Source: Candidatus Iainarchaeum sp.
GTDB taxonomy: Archaea > Iainarchaeota > Iainarchaeia > Iainarchaeales > JAAZKV01
DNA length: 29,547 bases
Assembly: GCA_028702895.1 (NCBI GenBank)
Contig: JAQVNZ010000005.1
Span: 1 to 29,547, forward strand
Reading direction: 5' to 3'
The notes beneath the pieces were generated by a model. That model was not told where the DNA came from, made no database searches, and saw nothing but the letters and a program-made list of their open reading frames with translations. Made by a program: the position numbers and the translations under genes. Positions 7,218 to 15,951 of the stretch are shown piece after piece. Positions within the stretch are counted from its first letter, which is position 1, and each line of letters begins with the position of its first letter.

Positions 7218-9854
7218 TTATTTGTTAAATGCTTTTTCGTCTATAGTCCCTTTTTCTTTTAACGCGGCTTGTGCTGCTGCAAGTCTTGCTATTGGCACTC
7301 TATAAGGCGAACAAGATACATTACTCATCCCAATTCTATGACAGAATTCAACTGATGCTGGGTCTCCCCCGCGTTCTCCACAAATACCAATATCTATTTT
7401 CGGATTAACACCCCTAGCTTTTTCTACAGCAATTTTCATTAACAATCCTACTCCTTCTTGATCTATTGTTTGAAATGGATCTCTTTCATAAATTCCTTTT
7501 TCAATATACACTGTCAAAAATTTTCCAGAATCATCTCTTGAAAATCCACAAGCCATCTGTGTTAAATCATTTGTTCCAAACGACATGAATTCTGCTTCAC
7601 TTGCAATATCATCAGCTGTTAAAGCAGCTCTAGGAACTTCTATCATTGTCCCAATAGAATACTTAACTTTTCCTTCTGCTCCTGTTTGAATAGCAATTTT
7701 TTTTACTAACTCTTTTAATATTACAAACTCGCTTTTTTTACCAATTAATGGAACTTCTATTTCAGGAATTGCATTAATACCTTTTTTTGTAACATTCATT
7801 GCTGCAATAAATATTGCTCTTACTTGCATTTCCATTATTTCAGGATAAACTACCGCTAATCTACACCCTCGAAATCCAAGCATTGGATTAAATTCATGTA
7901 ATGCTGAAATAGTTTCTTTTATTTTGTTGGCAGAAACATTTAATTCACTGGCAATTTCCATTATTTCATTATCTTCTTTTGGCAAGAATTCATGCAAAGG
8001 AGGATCAAGCATTCTTATTATAACCGGCAAATCATGCATTGCTTCAAATATTCCTTCAAAATCTGCTACTTGAAAAGGTTCTATTTTCGCAAGTGCTTTT
8101 TTTCTACCAGCTAAATCTTTTGCTAAAATCATTTCCCTAACTGCTTTTATTCGACTAGCCTCAAAAAACATGTGTTCTGTTCTAACAAGACCAATTCCTT
8201 CTGCTCCAAATTCTCTAGCAAGTTTTGCATCGTGTGGAGTATCAGCATTAGTTCTAATTTTTAATTTTCTAAAAGAATCTGCCCAACCCATCAACACTTC
8301 AAATTCGCCATCCATTACTGGATCAATAACCGGAACTTCACCTAAAATTACTTCTCCTGTTGAACCATTCAAAGATATTATATCCCCTTCTTTTACTACG
8401 TGATTATTACAAGTAAATAATTTTTCTTTTTCGTTAACAATTATTTCTTCTGCTCCAGCAACACAACATTTTCCCATTCCTCTTGCAACAACAGCAGCGT
8501 GAGATGTCATCCCACCTCTAGCAGTTAAAATCCCTTGTGCAGAATGCATTCCTTCAATATCTTCTGGAGATGTTTCTACTCTAACAAGTATCACACTTTT
8601 CCCTTCTTCAGATTGCATTTTTGCATGAGCAGCAGTAAAAACTACTTCACCAACAGCAGCACCTGGAGACGCAGGTAAACCTTTTGTAATAAAATCATAT
8701 TTTATTTTAGAATCAAATTGTTTGTGTAATAATTGATCTAATGCACTAGGTTCTACTCTTAACACTGCATCTTCTTTAGTAATTAATCCTTCGTTAACCA
8801 TGTCAACTGCTATTTTTACAGCTGATTTTGCAGTTCGTTTACCATTTCTTGTTTGAAGCATATACAATTTTTTGTTTTCAATAGTGAATTCGAAATCTTG
8901 CATGTCTTTATAATGTTCTTCAAGTTTTGTTCTTATTTCCACTAATTCATTATATGCGTGTGGCATTATTTCATTTAATTTTTCTATTTCTAAAGGTGTT
9001 CTTATTCCTGCAACAACATCTTCACCTTGTGCATTCATTAAAAATTCACCATAAAATTTATTCTCGCCAGTAGAAGGGTTTCTTGTAAACGCTACACCAG
9101 TCCCACTAGTTTCACCCAAATTTCCAAAAACCATTTCTTGAATATTTACTGCAGTTCCCCAGTGACCAGGAATATGATTTATTCTTCTATAAATAATTGC
9201 GCGTTCATTATTCCAAGATTTAAAAACAGCATTTCTTGCTCTTTTTAATTGTTCAATAGCATCTGTTGGAAAATCTTCCCCTGTTTCTTTTTTATATAAT
9301 TCTTTTTGTCTACTAACCAAAAGTTTTAACATGTCAGTAGTTAATTGTGTGTCTAATTTAATATTATTTTCTTCTTTTATTTCTTCTAATAATTTTTCAA
9401 ACTTTGCGTGAGAAACATTCATTACAACGTTACCAAACATTGTTAAAAATCGTCTATATGAATCCCAGGCAAATCTTTCATTACCAGATTTTTTTGTTAA
9501 AGATTCAACAACAATATCATTCATTCCTAAATTAAGAACAGTGTCCATCATGCCTGGCATTGATGCAGGCGCACCACTTCTAACACTAACAAGCAAAGGG
9601 TTTTCTATATCAGAAAATTTTTTCCCAGTTTTTTCTTCAAGCTTTTTAACAGCATCCAACATTTGAGCATCCAAATCAACAGGATATTCTTTATTTTTTT
9701 CAAAATAATTACAAACCTCTGTAGTAATAGTAAAACCATACGGAACTGGTAAACCACTAGATGTCATTTCAGCTAAATTCGCACCTTTTCCACCCAGTAA
9801 TACTTTCATTCCTTTATTTCCTTCTTCAAACATGTATACTAATTTTTCGCTCAC
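7218..9854 (-). CDS. ppdK: Pyruvate, phosphate dikinase
   Basis: An 878-residue full-length PPDK, which interconverts pyruvate + ATP + Pi and PEP + AMP + PPi. The nucleotide-binding domain opens with GGKGANLAEM (22-31) and has the SGAPASMPGMMDTVLNLG segment. The swivelling phosphohistidine domain carries GGMTSHAAVVARGMG with H452. The C-terminal barrel carries LRPPLHEF-like LDPPLHEFLP, GTNDLTQ and GICGERGG with C825; the usual CGEHGG has Arg for His here. The start is GTG at 9854, supported by GGAG exactly 10 bp upstream (9865-9868) and by the family N-terminus KLVYMFEEG. In an archaeon it could run glycolytically or gluconeogenically. It is transcribed alone, with a TATA-like box near 9885. 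Confidence 0.95.
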   Translation of the reverse strand: MSEKLVYMFEEGNKGMKVLLGGKGANLAEMTSSGLPVPYGFTITTEVCNYFEKNKEYPVDLDAQMLDAVKKLEEKTGKKFSDIENPLLVSVRSGAPASMPGMMDTVLNLGMNDIVVESLTKKSGNERFAWDSYRRFLTMFGNVVMNVSHAKFEKLLEEIKEENNIKLDTQLTTDMLKLLVSRQKELYKKETGEDFPTDAIEQLKRARNAVFKSWNNERAIIYRRINHIPGHWGTAVNIQEMVFGNLGETSGTGVAFTRNPSTGENKFYGEFLMNAQGEDVVAGIRTPLEIEKLNEIMPHAYNELVEIRTKLEEHYKDMQDFEFTIENKKLYMLQTRNGKRTAKSAVKIAVDMVNEGLITKEDAVLRVEPSALDQLLHKQFDSKIKYDFITKGLPASPGAAVGEVVFTAAHAKMQSEEGKSVILVRVETSPEDIEGMHSAQGILTARGGMTSHAAVVARGMGKCCVAGAEEIIVNEKEKLFTCNNHVVKEGDIISLNGSTGEVILGEVPVIDPVMDGEFEVLMGWADSFRKLKIRTNADTPHDAKLAREFGAEGIGLVRTEHMFFEASRIKAVREMILAKDLAGRKKALAKIEPFQVADFEGIFEAMHDLPVIIRMLDPPLHEFLPKEDNEIMEIASELNVSANKIKETISALHEFNPMLGFRGCRLAVVYPEIMEMQVRAIFIAAMNVTKKGINAIPEIEVPLIGKKSEFVILKELVKKIAIQTGAEGKVKYSIGTMIEVPRAALTADDIASEAEFMSFGTNDLTQMACGFSRDDSGKFLTVYIEKGIYERDPFQTIDQEGVGLLMKIAVEKARGVNPKIDIGICGERGGDPASVEFCHRIGMSNVSCSPYRVPIARLAAAQAALKEKGTIDEKAFNK

Positions 9855-10038
9855 CCTTTACCAACTCCAAAAATAAACTAACGTTATAATCAAACTGAAT
9901 AAAAAAAGATTAATAAGGTTAATTGAAATTTTTATTAAAATAAAAAAATAATTTTCAAATAAAATAATATTAAAAAAATTTGAAAAAAACCAAAGTAAAA
10001 ACTTTAAAAACACTCGTGTGCAAAAATTAATTATAACT

Positions 10039-10054
10039 CAACAAAAATTTGTTG
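10039..10054. repeat. Palindrome just upstream of tRNA-Leu
   Basis: CAACAAA at 10039-10045 and TTTGTTG at 10048-10054 form a perfect inverted repeat with a 2-bp centre. It ends 10 bp before the tRNA-Leu gene and overlaps the place where its core promoter should lie. It may be a protein site or chance. Confidence 0.4.
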
Positions 10055-10064
10055 ACAAATAATT

Positions 10065-10148
10065 GCACGGGTTGGGGAGCGGTCAAACCCGCAGGGTTTA
10101 GGACCCTGTCGCTTAGTGCGTTCAACGGTTCAAATCCGTTCCCGTGCA
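10065..10148 (+). tRNA. tRNA-Leu (anticodon UAG)
   Basis: A class II cloverleaf can be folded by eye. Acceptor GCACGGG (10065-10071) pairs with CCCGTGC (10141-10147), with discriminator A at 10148. The D stem is GGG/CCC. The anticodon stem is CAGGG/CCCTG around loop TTTAGGA, with anticodon TAG at 10099-10101. A long variable arm (CGC/GCG at 10110-10120) is present, and the T arm is AACGG TTCAAAT CCGTT. The long variable arm and anticodon both fit leucine (codon CUA, with wobble to CUN). CCA is not encoded directly after the discriminator; TCACCA follows instead. There is no intron. Confidence 0.95.
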
Positions 10149-10204
10149 TCACCAGTTTCGCCTGGTGAATACGACGTCGCATTTTCGTTGTTACTCAATG
10201 CAAC
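10149..10204 (+). other. GC-richer hairpin region downstream of tRNA-Leu
   Basis: Directly after the tRNA, TCACCAG (10149-10155) pairs perfectly with CTGGTGA (10162-10168) around a 6-nt loop. CGACGTCG follows at 10172-10179, and GCATT (10179-10183) can pair with AATGC (10197-10201). The block is clearly richer in G+C than the surrounding DNA, which in AT-rich archaea often marks structured RNA. It may be the tRNA trailer and terminator or a small RNA. No family is recognised. Confidence 0.4.
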
Positions 10205-10337
10205 TTAAAATATTTATGCTTATAAAATTCAAATTATTTAAAATACTAGACTATTTTAATCCAACAAATACATAAACTTCAAATATTATTTTATAATCAA
10301 TCAAATTTTTTAAACCATATAATTACAAAAAAAACTC

Positions 10338-10350
10338 TATTATATAAATA
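10338..10350 (+). promoter_or_regulatory. TATA-like box for ValRS gene
   Basis: TTATATAAA at 10340-10348 lies about 40 bp before the TTG start at 10385. It predicts a transcription start near 10370 and a short leader that contains the GGTG ribosome-binding tract at 10373-10376. Confidence 0.5.
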
Positions 10351-10384
10351 TTTTCACCTGTCTTTTAATTAGTGGTGTTAAAAT

Positions 10385-12781
10385 TTGATTAAAGAAAAAT
10401 CCTTTACAAAAGAAATGGAATTAACTATTTTTGAAGAATGGAAAAATGATTCCGAATACAATTTTAACGAAAATTCCCAAAAACCAGTTTTTTCGATAGA
10501 CACCCCCCCACCATATATTAATAGTCCAATACATATAGGACATGCTGCCACTTACACAATAATGGATTTTATTGCAAGATATAAAAGAATGCGAGGACAT
10601 GAAGTATTATTCCCACTAGGATTAGACCAAAACGGATTACCAATTGAGATTAGTGCTGAAAAAAAATTCAAAGTAGATTTTACTAAAATAACTAGAGAAG
10701 AAGCAATAAATTATTGTAGAAAATTATTAGATGAAACTACTGCTCAAAGTATTGATAGTTTTTTTAAATGCGGAATAAGATTTTCTTCATGGGAAAAAGG
10801 AGAAAAAATAAGTAATATTTATGAAACAGATTCGCCTAGTTATCGAGCTTTAACTCAATCAACATTTATTGATTTATGGAATAAAGGACTAATTTATGAA
10901 GCAGACAAAGTAGTTAATTGGGATCCAAAATTACAAACTACTGTTTCTGACTCTGAAATAATTTATGAAGATAGACCAGGATTTTTCCATGATATTGTTT
11001 TTAAAATAAAAGACACTAACGAAGAAGTAATAATTGGCACAACTAGACCTGAACTTGTTTGTACTTGTGGAATGGTAATTTTTAATCCCAAGGATGAACG
11101 ATACCAACATTTAGAAGGAAAAACTTTAATTACTCCTTATTTTAATAAAGAAGTTCCTTGCAAATCACACCCATCAGCTGAAATTGATAAAGGTACCGGA
11201 ATAATGATGATGTGTTCTTATGGAGACTTGACAGACATTAGATTTTTTATCGAACAAGGATTAGAAGGAAAAGTCGCAATTAATAAAGATGGAACACTAA
11301 ATGAAAATGCCGGAGACTTAAGTGGAATGAAAATAAAAGATGCTAGAGAAAAAATTGTTGAAGAATTAAAAGAAAAAAATTTGTTAAAAAATATGACGCC
11401 TACAAAAGCACACAGAACACCAATTAGTGAACGAAGTGGAGCAGCAATAGAATTTATTCAAATGCCAGAATTATATTTAAAACAAGTTCAATTCAAAGAA
11501 AAAATGAAAGAAATTGCTAACACAATAAATATTACTAATCCAGTTGCAAGACAATTACTATTGGATTGGATTGACACTGTTTCAATTGATTGGCCAATTA
11601 CTAGACGAAGATATTATGCTACTGAAGTACCATTATGGTATTGTGAAAATTGTAAAGAACCAGTTTTAGCAAAAAAAGGAGTTTATGTTCAACCATGGAG
11701 AGAAGAATATATTGGAACTTGTAAAAAATGTAATGGGAAAAAATTTGTTAGTGATCCTCGCGTATTTGATACTTGGTTTGATTCTAGTATTTCACCATTA
11801 TATATTCTAGGCTATGAAAGATACCCTAATTTTTTTAAAAAAAATAAACCTTGTTCTTTAAGACCACAAGGAAAAGAAATTATTCGAACATGGTTATATT
11901 ATACTTTATTAAAAGATTATTTACTCACAGGAGAAATAATTTTCAAAGATGCTTGGATACACCAACATATTGTTGATGAAAAAGGATACAAGATGAGTAA
12001 GAGCAAAGGCAATGGAATTGATCCACACGACTTATTAGAAAAAGTTGGAGCAAGTCCTTTTAGAATATGGTGTGCACTTGAAGGCAATCTTGATAAAAAT
12101 GATTTTCGATGTTCTTTTCAACGAATACAAAACTCTGGGAAAGTATTAGATAAATTATGGAATGTTAGCAAGTTTGTTTCAATGTTTGAATTAACAAAAG
12201 AAGAAGAACAAAATATAGAATTAATGGAAATTGATAAATGGGTTTTAGGAGAAGCTAATAAAATAGTAAAAGAAACAACCGAAGGTTTTGACAAATACGA
12301 TTTTCATAATCCCACAGTAAGCGCAATTAATTTTATTAGAGACGACTTCGCATCACACTATTTAGAAATAGTAAAAAGACGAGCATATAATAATGATGAA
12401 AAAACAAAATTTAGTGACGCTCAAAGAAATGCTGCAGTAAAAACACTTAGAGATGTATTAAAAATAATGCTTGAAATATTAGCACCATTAAATGCAGCAA
12501 TGAATTATTTTTTATACAAAGAATTATTTAACAAAGATGTTCACAAACAAAATTGGCCCACATTTAAAAATATCGAATCTACAATAAATGGAAATGAATT
12601 AATTGAATTTGATTCAGCAATTTGGAAAGCAAAAAAAGATTTTAACCTATCATTAAAAGATGAAATAAAAAAAGCGATTGCCCCAGAAAGTTTGAAATCA
12701 ATTGAAAAAGAATTAAAAGCAACACATAATATTACAGATTTAGAATTTTTTGAAAATAAAATTGAAGTAATCGCAAAATAA
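10385..12781 (+). CDS. valS: Valyl-tRNA synthetase (archaeal type)
   Basis: A 798-residue class Ia synthetase. The opening FSIDTPPPYINSPIHIGH has the HIGH motif at 50-53. The CP1 editing insertion is present (about 170-370, with TTRPELV). Archaeal-type DTWFDSSISPLYI follows, then KMSKSKGN (536-543) with the GASPFRIWCALEGN segment, and an anticodon-binding helical domain. These features fit ValRS better than LeuRS or IleRS. The C-terminus is shorter than in bacterial ValRS and lacks their long coiled-coil arm, as in other archaea. The start is TTG at 10385, backed by GGTG 8 bp upstream; an ATG ten codons in is the alternative. A zinc-finger-like CENCK...CKKC lies near 420-455. It charges tRNA-Val; the adjacent tRNA is for leucine, so the pairing is not functional. 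Confidence 0.93.
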   Translation: MIKEKSFTKEMELTIFEEWKNDSEYNFNENSQKPVFSIDTPPPYINSPIHIGHAATYTIMDFIARYKRMRGHEVLFPLGLDQNGLPIEISAEKKFKVDFTKITREEAINYCRKLLDETTAQSIDSFFKCGIRFSSWEKGEKISNIYETDSPSYRALTQSTFIDLWNKGLIYEADKVVNWDPKLQTTVSDSEIIYEDRPGFFHDIVFKIKDTNEEVIIGTTRPELVCTCGMVIFNPKDERYQHLEGKTLITPYFNKEVPCKSHPSAEIDKGTGIMMMCSYGDLTDIRFFIEQGLEGKVAINKDGTLNENAGDLSGMKIKDAREKIVEELKEKNLLKNMTPTKAHRTPISERSGAAIEFIQMPELYLKQVQFKEKMKEIANTINITNPVARQLLLDWIDTVSIDWPITRRRYYATEVPLWYCENCKEPVLAKKGVYVQPWREEYIGTCKKCNGKKFVSDPRVFDTWFDSSISPLYILGYERYPNFFKKNKPCSLRPQGKEIIRTWLYYTLLKDYLLTGEIIFKDAWIHQHIVDEKGYKMSKSKGNGIDPHDLLEKVGASPFRIWCALEGNLDKNDFRCSFQRIQNSGKVLDKLWNVSKFVSMFELTKEEEQNIELMEIDKWVLGEANKIVKETTEGFDKYDFHNPTVSAINFIRDDFASHYLEIVKRRAYNNDEKTKFSDAQRNAAVKTLRDVLKIMLEILAPLNAAMNYFLYKELFNKDVHKQNWPTFKNIESTINGNELIEFDSAIWKAKKDFNLSLKDEIKKAIAPESLKSIEKELKATHNITDLEFFENKIEVIAK

Positions 12782-12907
12782 TTTATTAAAAAAACAAATT
12801 TTAAAAACAAATTATAAAAAAACTAAATAATTAAAAAATAATTTATTTTAAAAATTTACTTCGAATAAATTCTTTTATTATTTTTTCATTTTTGTTTTAA
12901 AAGATTT

Positions 12908-14206
12908 TTAAATTAAAAAAGCACTTGCTGTAACACTTGAATCCCATGAAAATCTTGGTCTAACTTTTATCATCCAAATTTTTTCAGTATTATCATCAAT
13001 TACTAATGCAAAACCTTTTTGTTTTGGCATTTGAGAAAATAATTTATCTAAATCTGTACTCATATAAGTTGGTCGTAATGCACCCACTGCCATTATGTCT
13101 GGTTGGGAAGTCATCCTGTGTGAAATAAAAATATCACATTGTGATATTGCATCTGGGTGTAATTTTTCAGGTCTTTGTGTTGCAAGAATTAATCCTAATC
13201 CTGGTTGCCTTCCAACTCTAACCCATTCTAGTAAAACTGGTAGAGCAATATTTGGTTCATCTTTTGGCATAAACATGTGTGCTTCATCAATCATTAACCA
13301 AACCAATGGCATTTTACTACTACGTTTGTTTTCAGTAACAAGTTTTATTTCCTCTTCTTTTCTAAATAACATTCTTTGTTCAAACAATTTTTTTCCAATT
13401 AGTGCCACCACAATATCTTTTACTCCTTCTGCTCCCCCGGTTTGTCTGTATGATGAAACATCAACAACAGTAATAGTTCCTGGTTGAGCTAATTCTTGTA
13501 TTTTTGTACCATTTTTTTCTATTAAACCCCATGAATTAACTAATTGAAATCTACTAATTACTGATTGTTTTACTGCGTCTTCTGCATCAGAGTCATTTCT
13601 CGTAGCTAGGATAAGATCTTCAATACCATAATATGTTCCAACTTTATCTCTTACGGTTTGAATAATTCTAGAAATTAGTACTCCTTGTGGGTCCATCCAA
13701 TTTAATCTAAATAATGCTAACCATTCAGTTTCTTCTAGTTCAGAACATTTTAATGTGAAAGCGCCATCCACTGGCAAACCTTTTTCTTGATAAAATGCTA
13801 ATTGTCCTTTTGGAACAAATACTTTTACATTAGTTTCCTCTGCTTTTAAATTCCATTCTTCTAACATTTTTGCATCTTGATCTTTAGCCGGTAATTTTAA
13901 CCCCCAAAAAATCCCTACTGTGTCAATAGTAATAGTTGAAACTCGATTCCTAATCATTGGATCTAATCTGGCCATTTCTTCCATTAAAACTGCTAGCGTA
14001 TAACTTTTACCACCGCCTCTCTTACCACAAATAAGCATTAAGTGTGGTCGTGAAACATCAACGCGCACTTCTCTTCCTAGAACTGGTTTTTCTCCTGATG
14101 ACATTACTACTTTTCCTAAGTATGCTGTTCCATCTTTACCATATTTTTCTAAATCTTTTAAATCTCGTCCTAATATGGCCGGTTCTTGAGAAAATTGTTC
14201 TTGCAT
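12908..14206 (-). CDS. HerA-family (DUF87) hexameric DNA-translocase-like ATPase
   Basis: A 432-residue ATPase. A short N-terminal beta segment (about 20-55, GKVVMSSGEKPVLGREV) resembles a HAS-barrel remnant. It is followed by Walker A GKRGGGKS (61-68) and Walker B LMIDEAHMF with D307 and E308. ATQRPEKL (sensor) and ISHRMTSQPDI (arginine-finger region) come next, in HerA order. HerA proteins pump DNA and work with the nuclease NurA in end resection. No nurA is adjacent here, so the partner may be elsewhere, or this may be one of the several HerA paralogues archaea carry. The ATG at 14206 is followed by a plausible N-terminus. It heads a minus-strand segment and is convergent with valS. Confidence 0.85.
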   Translation of the reverse strand: MQEQFSQEPAILGRDLKDLEKYGKDGTAYLGKVVMSSGEKPVLGREVRVDVSRPHLMLICGKRGGGKSYTLAVLMEEMARLDPMIRNRVSTITIDTVGIFWGLKLPAKDQDAKMLEEWNLKAEETNVKVFVPKGQLAFYQEKGLPVDGAFTLKCSELEETEWLALFRLNWMDPQGVLISRIIQTVRDKVGTYYGIEDLILATRNDSDAEDAVKQSVISRFQLVNSWGLIEKNGTKIQELAQPGTITVVDVSSYRQTGGAEGVKDIVVALIGKKLFEQRMLFRKEEEIKLVTENKRSSKMPLVWLMIDEAHMFMPKDEPNIALPVLLEWVRVGRQPGLGLILATQRPEKLHPDAISQCDIFISHRMTSQPDIMAVGALRPTYMSTDLDKLFSQMPKQKGFALVIDDNTEKIWMIKVRPRFSWDSSVTASAFLI

Positions 14207-14303
14207 GAAGAAAATAAGCGTTTACAAATATAATAACGTTTCTAATAGAAATTTTTTTTCAAATATTATATTTTTTCAATTTTTTAAAAATATTTTTTTT
14301 AAT

Positions 14304-14792
14304 TTATTTTTTATTAATATTGAATTCTTTAAATTGTAGTGGTGAACCAAATGCAATATTGTTTTTTGGAACATCCTTGTAAATAGTAGTGTTTGCTGGG
14401 ATTATTGCATTATCTCCAATTTCTATTCCTGGTAATAAAAAACTTCTTGCACCGATTAAAACATTATTCCCAATAATTATTTTACCATATCTAAATTCGT
14501 GTACGTTAAATTCATGTGCTGTAATAAAAGCTTCTTGACCAATTACAACATTATCACCTATTGTTATTCCTTCTGGGAAAAATATTTCCATTCTAATTCC
14601 TGGCATTATTTGAACATTTTCTCCAATTTTAATCCCCATTTTTTTATAAAAAAATAATTTTAAATTCCCTGGTGTTTTTGAAGCAAACCACGCAAAAACC
14701 CAATTTTTTATGACTTTTAAAGGATGTTTTTTAGTTTTCCAAGCTTCGCTACTTTTACCATTATTTGTTTTTAAAATAATTAAGTTTCGCAT
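14304..14792 (-). CDS. Hexapeptide-repeat acyltransferase (left-handed beta-helix)
   Basis: A 162-residue protein. After a basic helical N-terminus, residues 55-150 are imperfect hexapeptide repeats such as IGENVQ, IGDNVV, IGNNVL and IGDNAI, which build a left-handed parallel beta-helix trimer. The ITAHEF segment has the histidine expected at the CoA-dependent active site of maltose/xenobiotic-type acetyltransferases, and the end GSPLQF resembles the usual G.PA or GSPAK turn. Sugar or nucleotide-sugar acetylation is likely, perhaps for the cell envelope, but the substrate cannot be read from sequence. The ATG at 14792 has no clear ribosome-binding tract. It sits between the HerA-like gene and an unknown coiled-coil gene, 97 bp and 105 bp apart. 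Confidence 0.8.
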   Translation of the reverse strand: MRNLIILKTNNGKSSEAWKTKKHPLKVIKNWVFAWFASKTPGNLKLFFYKKMGIKIGENVQIMPGIRMEIFFPEGITIGDNVVIGQEAFITAHEFNVHEFRYGKIIIGNNVLIGARSFLLPGIEIGDNAIIPANTTIYKDVPKNNIAFGSPLQFKEFNINKK

Positions 14793-14897
14793 AATAATAG
14801 TATTATTTTTGAATATAAAATACTTCGTATAACACTTTTTTGGAATAGTTTTCTTTAAAACGAAATAATTTGTTTTAAAATTTATTTTTTTAATAAA

Positions 14898-15530
14898 TTA
14901 TTTTTGAATATGAGATATTTTTCTAATATTTTCATTATCGCTTTCAACCACTATTTCATTACTTGCTTTTAAAAATATTTTAGCATTGCTTGTTTCAAAA
15001 ATAAGATTTCTAAACATTTTTTTATTTATTAAAATAGATAATGCTTCAGAGAATAATTCGCTTTGTACTATTACGCCAGCACCAGTTTTATGTAATCCTA
15101 ATTCAATTGCCATTTCACCTAAATCAATTTCCCCTAAAAATTGTGGTTTAATTGAAATAATATCTGCGTTCAAAACAAACATTAATTCTTCTAAAAATAA
15201 TATTGTTTTAGATGTTTCTTCAAAAGAAAAAACTTTTTGTGTTCTAAGAGATTCTACAAAATCAGAAATTTTTTCTTTATAAGAATCTTGTTTGTGTAAT
15301 TGATTTCTTAATTCAGCAAAATCATTTTCAATACTAGCAAAAATATCAACAATATTTTTTGTTTTAAATTCTTCAGAAATTATTTCTTTTAATTCTAAAT
15401 CAGAATTAATTGATTGTTTAAAATTATTTATTCTATCTAAAACTTTGCAAAAATCATTATTAACATTCTTAACTTCTTGCAAATCTTTCTTAACTTTAAG
15501 TAAATCAACTTCTAGTCTTGTAATAGACAT
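14898..15530 (-). CDS. Hypothetical coiled-coil protein
   Basis: A 210-residue soluble protein of unknown function. I chose ATG 15530 because GGGTG lies 5 bp upstream; an in-frame TTG at 15542 would overlap that tract. Residues 1-95 are strongly helical with heptad-like Leu/Val/Ile spacing (RLEVDLLKVKKDLQEV). Residues 100-205 look like a mixed alpha/beta domain (for example AIELGLHKTGAGVIVQ and EIVVESDNENIRKI). There is no signal peptide, TM segment or metal motif. Its upstream region holds the duplicated hairpin element at 15641-15854. That element could lie in its leader if transcription starts beyond it, but an A/T-rich stretch nearer the gene could also be its promoter. Confidence 0.65.
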   Translation of the reverse strand: MSITRLEVDLLKVKKDLQEVKNVNNDFCKVLDRINNFKQSINSDLELKEIISEEFKTKNIVDIFASIENDFAELRNQLHKQDSYKEKISDFVESLRTQKVFSFEETSKTILFLEELMFVLNADIISIKPQFLGEIDLGEMAIELGLHKTGAGVIVQSELFSEALSILINKKMFRNLIFETSNAKIFLKASNEIVVESDNENIRKISHIQK

Positions 15531-15640
15531 ATCAACACCCAATTGTAATAGACCTTATAAGTATATAATCTTTTTGATTGAAAATTATTCTTAAATATAA
15601 TACAAAAAATACTTTTTATTTTTTTAAAAAAATGATTAAA

Positions 15641-15743
15641 TTAAGTTACACCAAGTAAATTGAAGATGTAACATTTAATGAATCCAAGCAAATGAATTTG
15701 CTTGTCTAGAAAATTAAAAATTTTCTAAGTTTTATTAAAAATT
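15641..15743. repeat. 103-bp three-hairpin element, copy 1
   Basis: Copy 1 of a direct tandem duplication with a period of 111 bp. It has three hairpins. (a) GTTACA 15645-15650 pairs with TGTAAC 15667-15672. (b) AAGCAAA 15686-15692 pairs with TTTGCTT 15697-15703 across a TGAA tetraloop. (c) TAGAAAATT 15707-15715 pairs with AATTTTCTA 15719-15727. It ends with the shared A/T tail AGTTTTATTAAAAATT. This copy is more A/T-rich than copy 2. Confidence 0.85.
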
Positions 15744-15751
15744 TTAAAAAA

Positions 15752-15854
15752 TTAAGTTACATCGAGCAAAGCGAAGATGTGACCTTTACTGAATCCAAGC
15801 AAATGAATTTGCTGGCCTAGAAAAGCCTTGCTTTTCTAAGTTTTATTAAAAATT
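15752..15854. repeat. 103-bp three-hairpin element, copy 2
   Basis: Copy 2, the same length as copy 1 without net indels. (a) GTTACATC 15756-15763 pairs with GATGTGAC 15776-15783. (b) AGCAAA 15798-15803 pairs with TTTGCT 15808-15813, again with a TGAA loop. (c) TAGAAAAGC 15818-15826 pairs with GCTTTTCTA 15830-15838. In hairpin (c) the two inner pairs changed together between copies (TT/AA to GC/GC), which keeps the stem. It lies 23 bp beyond the stop of the winged-helix gene (minus strand) and upstream of the coiled-coil gene. Confidence 0.85.
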
Positions 15855-15868
15855 CTGGCAAAGGAGGA

Positions 15869-15951
15869 AAGGATATCTTAAATAGTACTTTTTGGGTGTT
15901 GACGTACAAATAGAACTTTCCTTCCGGAACGAATTCTTTTAAGATATCCTT
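15869..15951. repeat. Perfect 14-bp inverted repeat at the 3' end of the regulator gene
   Basis: AAGGATATCTTAAA at 15869-15882 is the exact reverse complement of TTTAAGATATCCTT at 15938-15951. The first arm covers the stop codon of the winged-helix gene (15878-15880) and the second lies in the codons for its wing. The transcript could fold with a 55-nt loop, or the GATATC centres could be protein sites. Confidence 0.6.

Noticed and set aside
10065..12781. tRNA-Leu and the synthetase as a matched pair (LeuRS)
   Set aside because: The synthetase motifs are those of archaeal ValRS, so the neighbour tRNA is not its substrate.
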